Assembly (NCBI RefSeq): GCF_000716715.1 | Contig: NZ_JNYJ01000011.1 | Span: forward strand, 186,001 to 250,000 | Direction of reading: 5' to 3' | DNA length: 64,000 nt | Source of the DNA: Dactylosporangium aurantiacum | GTDB taxonomy: Bacteria > Actinomycetota > Actinomycetes > Mycobacteriales > Micromonosporaceae | Position numbers and translations under genes: made by a program | Notes under the pieces: model-generated | Told to the model about the DNA's origin: nothing | Database searches by the model: none | The model's input: only the letters and a program-made list of their open reading frames with translations | Part shown: one piece after another, positions 7,455-18,913 of the stretch | Position numbering within the stretch: position 1 is the first letter of the stretch | How the letters are laid out: each line of letters starts with the position of its first letter

Positions 7455-9704
7455 TTGGACGAGCCGGAGCGGCACCACGGCGCGCTGACCGGCGGCGCCC
7501 GCCGGTTGCTGCTGCTCTACGGGCCCCTGCTCGCCGTCGCGGCCGGCTGGGCGGTCTTCCGCGCCGCCGGGTTCGACGGGCTCACGGTCATCGGCTGGCT
7601 GCCCGGCGCGCTGTCGCTCGCCGTCGCCTCCTGGTTCCTGTTCCAGGCGTCCCGCCTGGACCGGCTCACCCGGGCGGGCCGCCGCTTCTGGCGGCTGATG
7701 GGGGTCGCCGCGCTGCTCATCGCGCCCGCCACGAAACCGCTCACCGAGGCGAGCCTCGGCGGGCGCAAGTCCGGCCCCGTCCTCGCCGGCGCCGTGCTGC
7801 TGCTCAGCGTCGCACTGCTGCTGGTGCTGTGGGGGCTGCTGCGCCTGCCGACCCGCCGCCGCAGCCGCGGCGACTGGCTGCGGCTCGGCCTGGACGCCGC
7901 GACGGTGCTCCTGTGCGCCGCGACGTTCCTGTGGAAGTTCGTGCTCGAACCGATCTCCGACGCCCGCGGCGACCTGCCCCGCACCCTCGGCCTGCTCGTG
8001 CTCAGCCTGCTGTGTCTGCTCGCGGTCCTCGCCGTGGTCAAGCTCATCCTCGTCGGCACCGACGCCGTGGACATGCTCGCGTTGCAGTCCCTGGCCGGTG
8101 TCGTGCTGCTCGGCGCGGTCGGCTCGGCGCTGGTGCCGGTGCTGCAGCACCCGCGGCTCGCCGGCGTCTCCGACATCATCACCACCCTCGAGGGCGCGAT
8201 GGTCGGCCTCGCCGGGGCCGTGCAGCTGCGCCGGGTGCGGCCGGTGCCGGTCACGCCGAAGCGGCGCCGCCCGTACAGCGTCCTGCCGTACCTCGCGGTC
8301 GCCGCCGTCTTCGCGCTGCACGTCACCGACCGCGGCGACGGCCCCGTCCTCGCCGGCGCGGTCGCCGCCACCGGCGCCGTGCTGCTGCGCCAGCTGCTCG
8401 CGTTCCGCGACAACGACGCGCTGCTCGGCGCCGTCCGGGAGCACCAGCGGCTGCTGCACGAGCAGGCGACCCACGACGCGCTCACCGGCCTGCCCAACCG
8501 GGCGCTGTTCAACGACACCCTCGACGAGGCGTTCCGCGGCGCCGCGATCCTCGTCGACCTCGACGACTTCAAGGCCGTCAACGACACCCTCGGCCACCAT
8601 GTCGGCGACGGCCTGCTCGTCGAGGTCGGCCACCGGCTGCGGACCGCCGTGCGCCCCGGCGACCTCGTCGCCCGGCTCGGCGGCGACGAGTTCGCGGTGC
8701 TGCTGCCGGGCGCCGGCGACCACGCCGCCGGTGCGGTCGCCGAACGGATCCTCGCCGAGCTCGCCGCGCCGGTCGCCACCCACGGGCACCTGCTCACCGT
8801 CACCGCGAGCGTCGGCGTGGCGGCCCGGCTCGCCGACGACGACCCGCAGTCGCTCCTGCGCCACGCCGACATCGCCATGTACGCCGCCAAACAGCGCGGC
8901 AAGGGCCGGCACGCCCGGTACACGCCGGACCTGGCGGGGCTGCTCGCGACCCCCGCGCAGCGCGCCGACGAGCTGCGCGCCGCGATCAGTGCCGGCCGGG
9001 TCGAGCTGGCCGGCGAGCCGATCGCCCGGCTCGGCGACGGCGTCGAGGTCGACCGGTGCCTGCGCGCCCGCTGGCCGTGCGTCGACGTCGCCGACCTGTC
9101 CATGCCGCTGGTGCGCTGGTGCCTCACCGAGGCGTGCCGCACCACCCCGCCGGGCCGCGCCTTCACCGTCGAGGTGGGCCGCTCCGCGCTGCTCGCCCCG
9201 GGCTTCCCGCACGACGTCACCGGCATCCTCGCCGCGGCCGGGGTCGCGCCGCACTGCCTGACCCTCGCCGTGCCGGCCGCCCTCGCCGGCGAGGACACCA
9301 CCGTCGGCGCGGCTCTGCGGGAGCTGCGCGACCTCGGCGTCGGCCTCGCCCTGGACCACACCGGCACCGCGCACGCCCGCCTCGACCTGCTCGCGACGCT
9401 GCCGTTCACCCGCCTCGTGCTCGACGCCGCCCTCTTCCCGCCGCAGGACACCGGTGCGGCGCTCTTCCCGCCGCAGGACACCGACGCGGCGCTCTACCCG
9501 TTGCGGGACGCCGGCCCGCGCCGCGCCGCCCTCGTCGACGCCGTCGTCCGCCTCGTCGCGACCACCGGCGTCCAGACCGTCGTCAGCGGCGTGCGCGACC
9601 CGGCCCAGGCGGCCCGGCTGCGCGACCTCGGCTTCACCCTCGGCTCAGGCCCTGGCGTGACCGCCACGGGCGCTCTCGAGGACCTGCGCCTGTCCAGCCA
9701 CTGA
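7455..9704 (+). CDS. Membrane GGDEF diguanylate cyclase with degenerate EAL-like tail
   Basis: A 749-residue protein with about eight to ten N-terminal membrane segments (20-310). A GGDEF domain (about 330-490) follows, with an intact RLGGDEFAVLLP signature, DALTGLPNR and DLDDFKAVND motifs. It should make c-di-GMP. The C-terminal about 240 residues have EAL-domain length and rhythm, but the EAL signature reads LAGEPIARL and other catalytic acids are missing. Phosphodiesterase activity is therefore unlikely; it may be a sensory or binding remnant. An in-frame triplication of a ten-residue unit lies within this tail (9423-9512). The TTG start at 7455 has GAGG upstream. It has no operon partner and is followed by a 367-bp regulatory gap. 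Confidence 0.85.
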   Translation: MDEPERHHGALTGGARRLLLLYGPLLAVAAGWAVFRAAGFDGLTVIGWLPGALSLAVASWFLFQASRLDRLTRAGRRFWRLMGVAALLIAPATKPLTEASLGGRKSGPVLAGAVLLLSVALLLVLWGLLRLPTRRRSRGDWLRLGLDAATVLLCAATFLWKFVLEPISDARGDLPRTLGLLVLSLLCLLAVLAVVKLILVGTDAVDMLALQSLAGVVLLGAVGSALVPVLQHPRLAGVSDIITTLEGAMVGLAGAVQLRRVRPVPVTPKRRRPYSVLPYLAVAAVFALHVTDRGDGPVLAGAVAATGAVLLRQLLAFRDNDALLGAVREHQRLLHEQATHDALTGLPNRALFNDTLDEAFRGAAILVDLDDFKAVNDTLGHHVGDGLLVEVGHRLRTAVRPGDLVARLGGDEFAVLLPGAGDHAAGAVAERILAELAAPVATHGHLLTVTASVGVAARLADDDPQSLLRHADIAMYAAKQRGKGRHARYTPDLAGLLATPAQRADELRAAISAGRVELAGEPIARLGDGVEVDRCLRARWPCVDVADLSMPLVRWCLTEACRTTPPGRAFTVEVGRSALLAPGFPHDVTGILAAAGVAPHCLTLAVPAALAGEDTTVGAALRELRDLGVGLALDHTGTAHARLDLLATLPFTRLVLDAALFPPQDTGAALFPPQDTDAALYPLRDAGPRRAALVDAVVRLVATTGVQTVVSGVRDPAQAARLRDLGFTLGSGPGVTATGALEDLRLSSH
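9423..9512 (+). repeat. Three in-frame 30-bp repeats inside the GGDEF/EAL gene
   Basis: Three consecutive 30-bp units encode DAALFPPQDT, GAALFPPQDT and DAALYPLRDA. The first two are nearly identical at DNA level, and the third has diverged. The expansion keeps frame and lies in the degenerate EAL-like part of the protein. Confidence 0.9.
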
Positions 9705-9770
9705 CGCCCGCGAGGACCCGCACCGCGGTCTACCCGCCCCGTCCGGCGGCTTGTCACCACCCGTCATGCA

Positions 9771-9782
9771 GAGAGCGCTCTC
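9771..9782. promoter_or_regulatory. LacI-type operator, distal site
   Basis: GAGAGCGCTCTC is a perfect 12-bp palindrome with the central GCGC typical of LacI-family sugar repressors such as CebR. An extended copy lies at 9929-9942 in the same intergenic region. The 158-bp centre spacing (about 15 helical turns) would allow looping. Confidence 0.65.
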
Positions 9783-9892
9783 CGCCGACCGTCGGGCGCC
9801 GGTGAGGGTGTTCGCGCAGGTCAGGTGGCGGCACTGTTCGTACACATCGAAAAATAACTGCGGCCCGGACCGGTTCCGGAACCGGCGACCTC

Positions 9893-9921
9893 TTGACACG
9901 GCCGCCCGATCGGGCAACGCT
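9893..9921 (+). promoter_or_regulatory. Putative housekeeping promoter of the CBM32 beta-helix gene
   Basis: TTGACA at 9893-9898 is followed after 17 bp by AACGCT at 9916-9921. The -35 is consensus and the -10 is weak. The operator palindrome begins 8 bp downstream, over the expected start of transcription. Confidence 0.5.
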
Positions 9922-9928
9922 CGTGCTT

Positions 9929-9942
9929 GGAGAGCGCTCTCC
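9929..9942. promoter_or_regulatory. LacI-type operator, promoter-proximal site
   Basis: GGAGAGCGCTCTCC is a perfect 14-bp palindrome overlapping the expected +1 to +20 of the promoter at 9893-9921. This position is right for repression by a LacI-family sugar regulator. Resemblance to the CebR box is family knowledge; the regulator itself is not in the window. Confidence 0.7.
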
Positions 9943-10071
9943 CACCCCTGACTCCGAGGCCGCCCGATCACGGTACCGGAGTCACACACCCCGGATGGCC
10001 GGACACCGCACCGCCGTGATCCCACGGTGGCGCTGCCGGCTGCCGCCCGCCCTGAAAACCGGGAGCAATTG

Positions 10072-12726
<2,655 letters not shown>

Positions 12727-12741
12727 CCCCGGGCTGAACAC

Positions 12742-12771
12742 GAGGGGCCGGTCCTTCGGGGCCGGCCCCTC
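12742..12771. terminator. Bidirectional UUCG-tetraloop terminator
   Basis: A 13-bp stem (one G-T pair) closed by C(TTCG)G lies between the convergent beta-helix gene and alginate lyase gene. The very stable tetraloop supports a terminator role in both directions. Confidence 0.8.
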
Positions 12772-12789
12772 CCCGCGTTCCCGCGCCGG

Positions 12790-14004
12790 TCAGCCGTGCG
12801 AGACGGTCAGGGCGTAGAACTTCACCTTCGCGCCGTTGGTGGTGCTGTCCGACGAGGACTGGTTGTACGAGCCGGCCTTGAAGTACATGCCGTACTGGTT
12901 GAACGACGACGGGATCGGGTAGCTGGTCGTGCTGCCGTTCACCGTCAGGTCGATCCGGTTGCCACCGGAGATGGCGATCACGTAGGACCACCTGACGCCG
13001 AGCGGCACGTTGCCGACGAGGTGCAGGGTCTGGCCGCCGTCGGGGGAGTTCTCGGTGCCGAGGTAGATGTCGCCGTTGGGCCGGTAGTACAGCTCCAGCA
13101 GCGGCTTCGTCGACGGCCCGCCGGTGCCGAGGTGGACCTGCCCGACGCACACGTTCTTCGTGACGCCCGGCACGCGCAGGGTCGCGCTCATGCGGTGCGC
13201 GCCGGCCAGCCGCCAGTCCGCGGCGCTGCCGTCGCGGTTCATCTCCCGCAGCTCCGACCGCGCGTAGTTCGAGTTCGGGGTGGTGACGCCCTTCTCCGGG
13301 GCCCAGAACGTCATCGAGCCGTCGGTCTTGTCGGTGAAGAAGTACGCCGGGTTCGTGTACCCGTCCGGCCCGCGCAGCTGCGAGGACGGGATGGTGGTCG
13401 GCGCGCCCGGCGAGCCGACCGGCAGCTGCAGCTGCCAGATCGACAGGTCGAAGTTGCCGCCGGGCGCGACCGTCGGGTCGAGCCCGCCCGCCGGCGGGGT
13501 CGTCGGCGGGCTGGTCGGCGGGGTCGTGCCGCCGGGCAGGGTCCAGGCCTGGTTGGCCGCGCCGGTGCACGACCAGATCTGCAGCCGGGTGCCGTTGGCG
13601 GAGCTCTGGCCGGTCGCGTCGAGGCACTTGCCGGAGCCGGTGTTCACCAGCGTCCCGTTCGCCGCGGTCCACTGCTGCGCCGCGGTGCCGTTGCAGTCGT
13701 ACAGCTGGATCTTCGCGCCGTTGGCGGTGGACGCGGCGGTGACGTCGAGGCACTTGCCGAGGGCCTGGATCCGGCTGCCGTCGACGGTCCAGGTCTGCGC
13801 GGCGGTGCCGTTGCAGTCGTACAGCTGCACGGCGGTGCCGTTGGCCGGGTCGGCTCCGGCGACGTCGACGCATGTGCCGGCGAGGCCGGTGATGGGGCCG
13901 GCGGTGGCGGCGCCGGCGGCGGTGCCGCCGAGCGCGCCGGTGACCAGGGCGGCGGTCGCGGCGGTGGCGGTGGCGAGGGCGAGCGTGGTCGGGCGTCGTG
14001 GCAT
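12790..14004 (-). CDS. Secreted ricin-lectin PL7 alginate lyase
   Basis: A 404-residue exported enzyme that would cleave alginate or a related uronate polymer by beta-elimination. Signal peptide is about 1-33. A ricin B trefoil (about 35-165) has three QxW repeats (AAQTWTV, AAQQWTA, ANQAWTL). A Thr/Pro linker leads to the PL7 domain (about 180-404). The three PL7 signatures are present: RSELRE, GQVHLG and YFKAGSYNQ. The central QVH rather than QIH is reported more often in mannuronate-active members, which is family knowledge and only a hint. ATG at 14004 has GAGGA six bases upstream. It is divergent from the GH87 gene across a 355-bp gap rich in inverted repeats. Confidence 0.92.
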   Translation of the reverse strand: MPRRPTTLALATATAATAALVTGALGGTAAGAATAGPITGLAGTCVDVAGADPANGTAVQLYDCNGTAAQTWTVDGSRIQALGKCLDVTAASTANGAKIQLYDCNGTAAQQWTAANGTLVNTGSGKCLDATGQSSANGTRLQIWSCTGAANQAWTLPGGTTPPTSPPTTPPAGGLDPTVAPGGNFDLSIWQLQLPVGSPGAPTTIPSSQLRGPDGYTNPAYFFTDKTDGSMTFWAPEKGVTTPNSNYARSELREMNRDGSAADWRLAGAHRMSATLRVPGVTKNVCVGQVHLGTGGPSTKPLLELYYRPNGDIYLGTENSPDGGQTLHLVGNVPLGVRWSYVIAISGGNRIDLTVNGSTTSYPIPSSFNQYGMYFKAGSYNQSSSDSTTNGAKVKFYALTVSHG

Positions 14005-14039
14005 GGGCGGTCCTCGGGGTGGGCCCGCCTTGAATAGGC

Positions 14040-14064
14040 AGGGTGGTTAACAATAAACAACCCT
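14040..14064. promoter_or_regulatory. Inverted repeat upstream of the alginate lyase
   Basis: AGGGTGGTT and AACAACCCT form 9-bp arms with one mismatch around a 7-bp AT-rich centre, 36 bp upstream of the lyase ATG. This is the most AT-rich spot in the neighbourhood and likely holds the lyase promoter or operator. Confidence 0.5.
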
Positions 14065-14120
14065 ATCGATATGTTGTCAACGATTCCGTGGGCCGCGTGT
14101 TGACGAACCGGCACCCATCT

Positions 14121-14173
14121 GAAATCTTGGATGCCCAGCGTCGCAAGAAATCTGCAGAAACAGTCAAGATTTC
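14121..14173. promoter_or_regulatory. Spaced inverted repeat in the PL7/GH87 divergent gap
   Basis: GAAATCTTG (14121-14129) and CAAGATTTC (14165-14173) are perfect reverse complements, 44 bp apart centre to centre (about four helical turns). A related half-site, CAAGAAATC, lies between them. This pattern suggests cooperative binding by one regulator of both divergent genes. No protein can be named. Confidence 0.5.
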
Positions 14174-14359
14174 GAATGACGCTCTGCAAGCCGCGTAGCA
14201 GTCGACCGCCACCGCCTGCTGCCGTCCCCGTCCACCGCCGATCCAGTTCCCACACAGGGCGCACCGACACCCCCGGCGCGCCTCGCCGCCATGCCCGCAG
14301 GGCCACGCCCCGCGGGCCCGGTGTGTCGCGCCCTCGCCCCGATGAGAGGCCAAGACGTC

Positions 14360-17300
14360 ATGAGTCAACGAACGTCCAGGTGGCGGCTGTTCGCCGCGGT
14401 CCTGGCGACCGCGGTCATCGCCGCCACGATGCCCGCGGCCGCGCGGGCCGCCGGCGGACCGAACCTCGCCCTCGGCAAGCAGGTCCAGGCCAGCAGCGCC
14501 AACGGCCCGTACGGCACCGGCAACGTCAACGACGGCAACGCCGGGTCGTACTGGGAGAGCACCAACAACGTCTTCCCGCAGTGGATCCAGGTCGACCTCG
14601 GCGCCGCCACCGCCGTCGACCAGGTGGTGCTGAAGCTGCCCACCACCTGGGGCAGCCGCACCCAGACCCTCGCCGTGCAGGGCAGCGTCAACGGCAGCAC
14701 CTTCAACGACCTGTCCCCGTCCGCGGGGCGGCTGTTCAACCAGTCCTCCGGCAACGTCGTCACCGTCAACTTCACCGCGGCCAGCGTCCGGTACGTGCGG
14801 GTCACGATCACCGCGAACACCGGCTGGCCCGCCGGGCAGCTGTCGGAGCTCGAGATCTACGGCGCCACCGGCACCGTCCAGCCGCCGACCGCGCCGGGGA
14901 ACCTCGCCTACACCCAGCCGGCCTCCGGGCAGATCCGCCTCACCTGGACCGCGTCGACGTCGGCGGCCGGCATCGCCGGGTACACCATCTACGCCAACGG
15001 CGCCGTGCGCGCCACCGTCGGCGGCAACGTCCTGGTGTACACCGACACGCAGCCGGACACGGCGACCGTCGAGTACTGGGTGAAGGCCAGCGACCCGGCC
15101 GGCACGCTGTCGGCGGAGAGCAACCACGTCACCCGCACCGGCACGACCCCGCCGAACGGCACGAACCTCGCCCAGGGCAAGGCGGTCGAGGCGAACTCGT
15201 CGGTGTTCACGTTCGTCGCCACCAACGCCAACGACGGCAACGTCGGCTCCTACTGGGAGTCCAACGGCTTCCCCGGCGTGCTCACCGTGAAGCTCGGCGC
15301 CAACGCCGACGTGAGCTCCGTCGTCGTCAAGCTCAACCCCGACACCGCGTGGGGCCCGCGTACCCAGGCCATCCAGGTCCTCGGCCGCGAGCAGTCCGCC
15401 ACCGGGTTCACCTCCCTCAAGGCCCGCGCCGACTACGGCTTCAGCCCGACGGGCAACCAGAACACCGTGACGATCCCGGTCAGCGGCCGGGTCGCCGACG
15501 TGCAGCTGCAGATCTTCACCAACAACGGCGCCCCCGGCGGCCAGGTCGCCGAGCTGCAGGTCATCGGCACCCCCGCGCCCAACCCGGACCTCGTCGTCAC
15601 CGCCCTGACGTGGTCACCGGCGGCGCCGACGGAGACCACCCCGGTCACCGTGTCGGCGACCGTGCGCAACGCCGGTACCGCCGCCGCCGCGGCCACCACG
15701 GTCAACGTCAACGTCGGCGGGGCCTCCGCCGGCACCGCCGCGGTCGGCGCGCTCGCCGCCGGCGCGTCCACCACCGTCACCGTCAACGCCGGCACCCGCG
15801 CCATGGGCAGCTACCCGGTGTCCGCGACGGTCGACCCGGCGAACACGGTCGCGGAGCAGAGCGAGTCCAACAACGCGTTCACCGCCTCGTCGCAGCTGGT
15901 CGTCGCCCAGGCGCCCGGCCCGGACCTGCAGGTGCTCGGCGTGTCGTCGAACCCGGCGAACCCGGCGGTCGGCGCGGCCGTCAGCTTCACCGTCACCGTC
16001 AACAACCGCGGCACCACCGCCAGCGGCGTCGCCACCGTCACCCGGGTCACCGTCGGCGGGACCACGCTCAACGGCACCACGGCGTCCGTCGCGGCCGGCG
16101 CCACCGTCTCCGTCGCGATCAGCGGCACCTGGACCGCCACCAGCGGCGGCGCCACGATCACCGCCACCGCAGACGCCACCGGCGTGGTCACCGAGACCAA
16201 CGAGAGCAACAACAGCTTCTCGCAGGCGATCGTGGTCGGCCGCGGCGCCGCCGTGCCGTACACCTCCTACGAGGCCGAGGCCGGCCAGTACCAGGGCACC
16301 CTGGTCACCGCCGACCCGCTGCGCACGTTCGGGCACACCAACTTCGGCACCGAGTCCTCGGGCCGCGCCTCGGTGCGCCTCAACAGCCAGGGCAACTACG
16401 TCGAGATCACCTCGACGAACGCGGCGAACTCCATCGTCGTGCGCAACTCGGTGCCGGACTCCGCGTCCGGCGGCGGCGCCGACTACACGATCAGCCTCTA
16501 CGCCAACAACGTGTTCGTGCAGAAGCTGACGCTGTCGTCGCGCTACAGCTGGCTGTACGGCACGACCGACGACACCGAGTCGCTGTCGAACTCGCCGCAG
16601 GCCGACGCCCGCCGCCTGTTCGACGAGTCGCACGCGCTGCTGGCCAGCTCCTACCCGGCCGGCACCAAGTTCAAGCTGCAGCGCGACGCCGGCGACACCG
16701 CGGCGTTCTACTACATCGACCTGATCGACCTGGAGCAGGTCGCGCCGGCGCTCAGCCAGCCCGCCGGGTGCACGTCGATCACCACGTACGGCGCCGTGCC
16801 CAACGACGGCATCGACGACACCGCCGCCATCCAGCGCGCCGTCAACGACGACATGAACGGCGTCATCAGCTGCGTGTGGATCCCGGCCGGCCAATGGCGG
16901 CAGGAGCAGAAGATCCTGTCCGTCGACCCGACCCGCGGCCAGTACAACCAGAAGGGCATCCGCAACGTCACCATCCGCGGCGCCGGCATGTGGCACACGC
17001 AGCTCTACACCCTCACCGAACCGCAGAACGTGGTCGGCAACATCAACCACCCGCACGAGGGCAACGTCGGCTTCGACATCGACGACAGCACGCAGATCTC
17101 CGACCTCGCCATCTTCGGCGGCACGACCAACCGCGCCAACCGCGGCCACGGCCTCAACGGCCGCTTCGGCAAGAACACGAAGATCAGCAACGTCTGGATC
17201 GAGCACGTCAACGTCGGCGCCTGGGTCGGCCGCGACTACAGCGACACCCCGGCGTACTGGAACCCGGGCGACGGCCTGGAGTTCACCGGCATGCGCATCC

Positions 17301-17971
17301 GCGACACCTTCGCCGACGGCATCAACTTCTCCAACGGCACCCACAACTCGCGGGTCTTCAACTCCTCGTTCCGCACCACCGGCGACGACTCCCTCGCCGT
17401 GTGGGCCAACCCGCGCGTCAAGGACCCCGCGGTGGACATCGCCCACGACAACCACTTCACCAACAACACCGTCCAGCTGCCGTGGCGCGCCAACGGCATC
17501 GCCATCTACGGCGGCTACGGCAACGGCATCGAGAACAACCTCGTCTCCGACACGATGAACTACCCCGGCATCATGCTGGCCACCGACCACTCGCCGCAGC
17601 CCTTCAGCGGCACCACGGTCATCGCCAACAACGGCCTGTACCGCTGCGGCGGCGTGTTCTGGAACGAGGACCAGGAGTTCGGCGCCATCACCCTGTTCCC
17701 GTCGTCGCTGGACATCGTCGGCGTCACCATCCGCGACACCGACATCGTCGACTCCACCTACGACGGCATCCAGTTCAAGAACGGCGGCGGCAACATGCCG
17801 AACGTCGCCATCGCAGGCGTCCGCATCGACAAGTCCAACAACGGCGCGGGCATCCTCGCCATGGCCGGCGCCCGCGGCAACGCCACCCTGACGAACGTGA
17901 CCATCACCAACTCCGCCGACGGCGACATCGTCAAGGAGCCAGGCTCGACGTTCGTCATCACCGGCAGCTGA
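14360..17971 (+). CDS. Secreted multimodular GH87 alpha-1,3-glucanase
   Basis: A 1203-residue exported enzyme predicted to hydrolyse alpha-1,3-glucan (mutan, fungal wall glucan). Order: signal peptide 1-32; discoidin (about 35-168); FN3 (175-258); a second discoidin-like module (265-400); two CARDB-type Ig modules (410-625); a CBM35-like jelly roll (635-785) starting YEAEAGQYQGTL; and a C-terminal right-handed beta-helix. In the helix Asp986, Asp1009 and Asp1010 (ADGINF, TGDDSLAV) have exactly the D-23-DD spacing of the catalytic aspartates reported for the GH87 enzyme Agl-FH1 (from memory). ATG at 14360 has GAGAGG ten bases upstream. The gene is alone, with a perfect hairpin terminator downstream. 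Confidence 0.88.
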   Translation: MSQRTSRWRLFAAVLATAVIAATMPAAARAAGGPNLALGKQVQASSANGPYGTGNVNDGNAGSYWESTNNVFPQWIQVDLGAATAVDQVVLKLPTTWGSRTQTLAVQGSVNGSTFNDLSPSAGRLFNQSSGNVVTVNFTAASVRYVRVTITANTGWPAGQLSELEIYGATGTVQPPTAPGNLAYTQPASGQIRLTWTASTSAAGIAGYTIYANGAVRATVGGNVLVYTDTQPDTATVEYWVKASDPAGTLSAESNHVTRTGTTPPNGTNLAQGKAVEANSSVFTFVATNANDGNVGSYWESNGFPGVLTVKLGANADVSSVVVKLNPDTAWGPRTQAIQVLGREQSATGFTSLKARADYGFSPTGNQNTVTIPVSGRVADVQLQIFTNNGAPGGQVAELQVIGTPAPNPDLVVTALTWSPAAPTETTPVTVSATVRNAGTAAAAATTVNVNVGGASAGTAAVGALAAGASTTVTVNAGTRAMGSYPVSATVDPANTVAEQSESNNAFTASSQLVVAQAPGPDLQVLGVSSNPANPAVGAAVSFTVTVNNRGTTASGVATVTRVTVGGTTLNGTTASVAAGATVSVAISGTWTATSGGATITATADATGVVTETNESNNSFSQAIVVGRGAAVPYTSYEAEAGQYQGTLVTADPLRTFGHTNFGTESSGRASVRLNSQGNYVEITSTNAANSIVVRNSVPDSASGGGADYTISLYANNVFVQKLTLSSRYSWLYGTTDDTESLSNSPQADARRLFDESHALLASSYPAGTKFKLQRDAGDTAAFYYIDLIDLEQVAPALSQPAGCTSITTYGAVPNDGIDDTAAIQRAVNDDMNGVISCVWIPAGQWRQEQKILSVDPTRGQYNQKGIRNVTIRGAGMWHTQLYTLTEPQNVVGNINHPHEGNVGFDIDDSTQISDLAIFGGTTNRANRGHGLNGRFGKNTKISNVWIEHVNVGAWVGRDYSDTPAYWNPGDGLEFTGMRIRDTFADGINFSNGTHNSRVFNSSFRTTGDDSLAVWANPRVKDPAVDIAHDNHFTNNTVQLPWRANGIAIYGGYGNGIENNLVSDTMNYPGIMLATDHSPQPFSGTTVIANNGLYRCGGVFWNEDQEFGAITLFPSSLDIVGVTIRDTDIVDSTYDGIQFKNGGGNMPNVAIAGVRIDKSNNGAGILAMAGARGNATLTNVTITNSADGDIVKEPGSTFVITGS

Positions 17972-17988
17972 GTCCGCCGCCGCTCCAA

Positions 17989-18019
17989 CCGCGGGCCCGT
18001 CGTGCTGACGGGCCCGCGG
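17989..18019 (+). terminator. Strong terminator after the GH87 gene
   Basis: A perfect 13-bp stem CCGCGGGCCCGTC / GACGGGCCCGCGG with a GTGCT loop lies 18 bp after the stop codon. It may also serve the convergent FhaA gene. Confidence 0.85.
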
Positions 18020-18160
18020 TGCTCGAGTGGCGACCACGATACGTCCAGGCGTCGCGTGACGTGTCCGGGGTCGAAATCACCCGTCAAGTGCGCCGCCTGC
18101 GGTGCATCGGAGGTCCGGGGTGAGCGTCCCCCGGCCGGCCCGCGGCCTGCCGCGCCGAGG

Positions 18161-18850
18161 TCAGGAACTGTGCTCGACGCGGACCGAGAGGCGGGTCGTG
18201 CCGATGACGATCTCGTCGCCGGGGTTGACGGTGGCGGAGGTGACCTTCTGGCCGTTGACGCGGGAGCCGTTCGCCGAGCCGAGGTCGGTGAGGGTGAGCC
18301 GGTTGCCGTCGAAGTCGAGGCGGGCGTGCTGGCGGGACGCGCCGGTGTCGGCGAGGCGCAGGTCGGCCTGCTCGCCGCGGCCGATGACGGTGGAGCCGCG
18401 CTGGACGGCGTGCGTCTGGCCGTCGTCGGTGACGAGGCGCACGCCGCTGTCGGGGCCGCGGCGGGTGCGCTGGTCGGCGCCGGTGTAGACCTGGGCGTCG
18501 ACGCGGAAGAGGCCGGTCTCCAGGGTCTCGTCGCGGGCGACCTCGACGAGGATGTCGCCGTAGACGGCCCAGCCCTGCTCGCCGATGTACTCGGCCTGGG
18601 ACTGGGCGAGCTCCTTGGCGAGGGCGGCGGCGTACGGGGCGAGCCGGTCGTGGTCGGCGGGGGACAGCACGATCACGTAGCGGTTCGGCACCAGGACGCG
18701 GCCGCCCGGCAGGCCGGTCTTGCCGGCGTTGGCCTCGCCCTGCATCGCGTTGAGGATCTCCACCGGGTGGACGACACCCTTGAACACCTTGGCGAACGCG
18801 CCTTCGACCAGGCCCTCGAGCCGCTTCTCGAACCGCTGCAAACCACTCAC
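18161..18850 (-). CDS. fhaA: FHA-domain protein of the FhaA family
   Basis: A 229-residue cytoplasmic adaptor. The N-terminal DUF3662 domain (about 1-115, FEKRLEGLVEGAFAKVFKG) is joined by a short linker to a C-terminal FHA domain (about 150-229). That domain has the phosphothreonine-pocket pattern STVIGRGEQADLRL, SRQHARL and LGSANGSRVN. In mycobacteria FhaA binds MviN/PknB targets in peptidoglycan control and is encoded beside pknA/pknB/pbpA/rodA; none of these is adjacent here. The GTG at 18850 (VSGLQRFEKRLEG) is preferred because Micromonosporaceae homologues begin MSGLQRF. ATGs at 18871 and 18877 would add 7-9 non-conserved residues. No Shine-Dalgarno decides it. The linker is short compared with typical FhaA. 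Confidence 0.88.
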   Translation of the reverse strand: MSGLQRFEKRLEGLVEGAFAKVFKGVVHPVEILNAMQGEANAGKTGLPGGRVLVPNRYVIVLSPADHDRLAPYAAALAKELAQSQAEYIGEQGWAVYGDILVEVARDETLETGLFRVDAQVYTGADQRTRRGPDSGVRLVTDDGQTHAVQRGSTVIGRGEQADLRLADTGASRQHARLDFDGNRLTLTDLGSANGSRVNGQKVTSATVNPGDEIVIGTTRLSVRVEHSS

Positions 18851-18913
18851 GGGGTCAACGGTAGCGCCCATGAACATTTCATCGGCGTCGTGGTGCCGAC
18901 AGTCCCGTCACAC

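Noticed and set aside
14131..18123. A 1330-codon plus-strand frame overlapping the GH87 gene
   Set aside because: It is the shifted frame of the GH87 gene, rich in Arg and His, without any recognisable domain.
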